Origin: Candidatus Cloacimonadota bacterium
Lineage (GTDB): Bacteria > Cloacimonadota > Cloacimonadia > JGIOTU-2
Assembly (NCBI GenBank): GCA_014382685.1
Contig: JACNJG010000121.1
Location: 7,229-15,002 of the forward strand
Length of the DNA: 7,774 nucleotides
Direction of reading: 5' to 3'
In this document: positions 6,108 to 7,774 of the stretch, piece after piece
Position numbering within the stretch: the stretch's first letter is position 1
Layout of the letters: each line of letters opens with the position of its first letter
The notes under the pieces: model-generated
Databases searched by the model: none
What the model was told of the DNA's origin: nothing
The model's input: the letters and a program-made list of their open reading frames with translations, nothing else
Translations under genes and position numbers: made by a program

Positions 6108-7700
6108 CTACTTCAGTTTCCTGAGTTTTGCTACAATGTGAATACAAGGACGGCGAGGAATAATAACTGAAACGCCATTATAATTTATCTCTTCTTTTAT
6201 GATCTTAACATTCTCTTCGTGATGACTTTTCAGAGGATTGATAACGTGAAGATGCTCTTTTTCCACACCGATACCCAGACAGATATCTTCTACTTTTCCG
6301 GTCACTGCGGAGTCCTGCATTCCGGTCATTGCAACAATACTGTTATCAAGAATGAAGGCAACAATATTCGCTTTTGAATTCACTGCATCGAGAAGCGGTG
6401 TCATACCGGAATGTCCAAAGGTGGAATCGCCAATCACTGCAATGGAAGGGAACAATCCAGAATCTGCAGCGCCGACAGCCATCGAGATCGATGCACCCAT
6501 ATCGACGCAACTATTTATCGCATTAAAGGGTGGAAGGAATCCAAGCGTGTAGCATCCGATATCAGCGAAAACATGCCCGGGTTCATATTCTTTCATTGCT
6601 TCATTCAGTGCCTCATAAGTATCTCTGTGCGGACAGCCCTTGCACAGTTCTGGTGGACGTCCTTTCACGATTACCGGCACTTCTTTTGTAGGATGTGGTT
6701 CGAGACCGAGTGCAGTTCGAAGTTTTGCAGGATCGAGTTCGCCCCAGCGAGGAAGTGTTCCGTCCATGCGTCCTTTGATCTTCAGACAATTATCTAGGTA
6801 ACCACGCAGCCATTCTTCGACAACAGGCATGCCGTCTTCCACAACCAGAACTTCATCACATTCATCTACGATTTTCTGAATAAGTTTTCTTGGAAGCGGA
6901 TACTGGCAAATTTTCAATATAGGATATTCGCACTTGGCTTCGACATGATTTTCTTTCACATAATTATAACCAAGCCCGCATGCAATAATGCCGAGTGATT
7001 TATCTTTTCCATCATGATACTTATTATATTTTGAATTTTCAGATTCTTTTTCCAGCAGCTTCTGCTTTTCAATAAGATTTATGTAATTCGCCCGTGCAAA
7101 AGCAGGTAGAAGCATGAATTGGTTCGGATTTTCAGGAAGTTTGATCTCGTTTTCTTTAAGATTTGTCGTGCGGACAATGCCTGCGCGGGAGTGCGAAAGC
7201 CGGGTAACAAGCCGCATAATGACAGGGGTTTCGTATTTTTCTGAAAGAGCGAAGGCATCAAAGGTCATGTTATATGCCTCCTGCTGATTTGAAGGTTCGA
7301 AAACAGGAACAAGTGCAAACCTGCCATAGTGACGGGAATCCTGTTCGTTTTGAGATGAGTGCATCGAAGGGTCGTCTGCGACAGCTACGACAAGTCCTCC
7401 GTTTGCGCCTGTGATACCGGAGTTCACAAATGGGTCAGCAGCAACGTTGAGTCCCACATGCTTCATGGTTACCAAAGCACGTTTGCCTGTGTATGACATG
7501 CCGAGGGCTTCTTCCATTGCTGTTTTTTCGTTTGCAGACCAGGTGCGATGTACATTCCGCTGCGCAGCTTCTTTGCTGTGTTGAACATATTCGAAGATTT
7601 CTGTTGAGGGTGTGCCGGGGTAGCCATAAGCACCGGAGAGACCGGCATCAAGCGCACCTTGAGCAAGGGCTTCATCACCGAGGAGCAGTAATTTGTCCAT
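6108..7700 (-). CDS. iorA: Indolepyruvate:ferredoxin oxidoreductase, alpha subunit, short form without the C-terminal ferredoxin domain
   Basis: IorA is the TPP-binding large subunit that decarboxylates aryl-pyruvates with IorB in the cytoplasm, a step in anaerobic aromatic amino acid breakdown. The 530-residue product has an N-terminal pyrimidine-binding domain with GYPGTPSTEI (26-35), NEK with likely catalytic Glu58, and ALVTMKHVGLNVAADPFVNSG (75-95). A transketolase C-like region covers about 235-340. The TPP-binding domain has ELCKGCPHR (351-359), DIGCYTLG (380-387) and the Mg/TPP motif running from GDSTFGHSG (424-432) to N453. Cysteines C353, C356 and C383, perhaps with C398 or C473, are candidate ligands of a core iron-sulfur cluster. 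The protein ends at about RRPC (516-519) plus 11 residues, just where many IorA proteins of about 600-640 residues continue into two CxxCxxC clusters; that domain is absent. The ATG has GGAG 8 bases upstream. It is first in the visible operon. Confidence 0.93.
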   Translation of the reverse strand: MDKLLLLGDEALAQGALDAGLSGAYGYPGTPSTEIFEYVQHSKEAAQRNVHRTWSANEKTAMEEALGMSYTGKRALVTMKHVGLNVAADPFVNSGITGANGGLVVAVADDPSMHSSQNEQDSRHYGRFALVPVFEPSNQQEAYNMTFDAFALSEKYETPVIMRLVTRLSHSRAGIVRTTNLKENEIKLPENPNQFMLLPAFARANYINLIEKQKLLEKESENSKYNKYHDGKDKSLGIIACGLGYNYVKENHVEAKCEYPILKICQYPLPRKLIQKIVDECDEVLVVEDGMPVVEEWLRGYLDNCLKIKGRMDGTLPRWGELDPAKLRTALGLEPHPTKEVPVIVKGRPPELCKGCPHRDTYEALNEAMKEYEPGHVFADIGCYTLGFLPPFNAINSCVDMGASISMAVGAADSGLFPSIAVIGDSTFGHSGMTPLLDAVNSKANIVAFILDNSIVAMTGMQDSAVTGKVEDICLGIGVEKEHLHVINPLKSHHEENVKIIKEEINYNGVSVIIPRRPCIHIVAKLRKLK

Positions 7701-7774
7701 TAATCCTTCTCCAAAAAGATTTTTTTCAAAGAAAGAGAGGGGTGAGAGTTTGTGTCAATGAAATCTTGCTAATG
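7701..7774 (-). other. Leader upstream of iorA with ribosome-binding site
   Basis: These 74 bases hold GGAGAAGGA (7712-7704) just before the iorA ATG and a pyrimidine-rich stretch further upstream. A TTGACA hexamer is present at 7758-7753, but no acceptable -10 box follows at 16-18 bases, so I do not call a promoter. No coding sequence can be supported here; an upstream gene might end within it in one frame but too little is visible. Confidence 0.6.

Noticed and set aside
5833..6147. Minus-strand 104-codon frame spanning the iorA-iorB junction, considered as a possible missing ferredoxin domain of IorA
   Set aside because: It is the shifted frame of iorB, rich in Arg and His, without any CxxCxxC cluster motif.
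7753..7758. TTGACA hexamer upstream of iorA as a -35 box
   Set aside because: No TATAAT-like sequence occurs 15-19 bases downstream; the stretch there is pyrimidine-rich. A promoter for iorA probably lies outside the window.

Overview
All seven genes in this 7.8 kb window lie on the minus strand and are packed with almost no spacing, so the region reads from right to left as one or two operons. In transcription order they are iorA, iorB, tilS, hpt, ftsH, hslV and the first three quarters of hslU, which runs off the left edge. No RNA genes, insertion sequences, CRISPR arrays or long repeats are visible, and no stretch over 300 bases is without a gene.

Right part (7774-5508): a 74-base leader followed by the two subunits of an indolepyruvate:ferredoxin oxidoreductase. 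This enzyme removes CO2 oxidatively from aryl-pyruvates formed by transamination of aromatic amino acids, giving aryl-acetyl-CoA and reduced ferredoxin. The alpha subunit is a short form without the usual C-terminal ferredoxin-like domain. tilS, the tRNA-Ile lysidine synthetase, starts 3 bases after iorB.

Middle (4088-4012): the only real intergenic gap, 77 bases between tilS and hpt. It holds a near-consensus sigma70-type promoter (TTGACA, 17 bp, TATTAT). One inverted repeat covers the -35 box and a second covers the -10 box, so this looks like a regulated promoter for the second half of the cluster.

Left part (4011-1): hpt (purine salvage), ftsH (membrane AAA+ zinc protease), hslV (threonine peptidase) and hslU (its AAA+ unfoldase). 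Junctions are zero-gap or overlapping: hpt stop/ftsH start abut, ftsH and hslV overlap by 20 bases, and hslV stop/hslU start abut. The tilS-hpt-ftsH order is the one known from Bacillus and relatives. Here two ATP-dependent proteolysis systems are joined downstream of it.

Organism: a bacterium of moderate-to-low GC. IorAB points to an anaerobe that ferments amino acids or peptides. Shine-Dalgarno sequences and a classical -35/-10 promoter argue against Bacteroidetes proper. A candidate anaerobic phylum such as Cloacimonadota, or another FCB-related lineage, would fit, but this is a low-confidence guess from gene content only. The genes themselves are conventional families. The points most worth following up are the dyad-covered hpt promoter, the ferredoxin-less IorA and the fused protease operon; I did not find an evidently new system.
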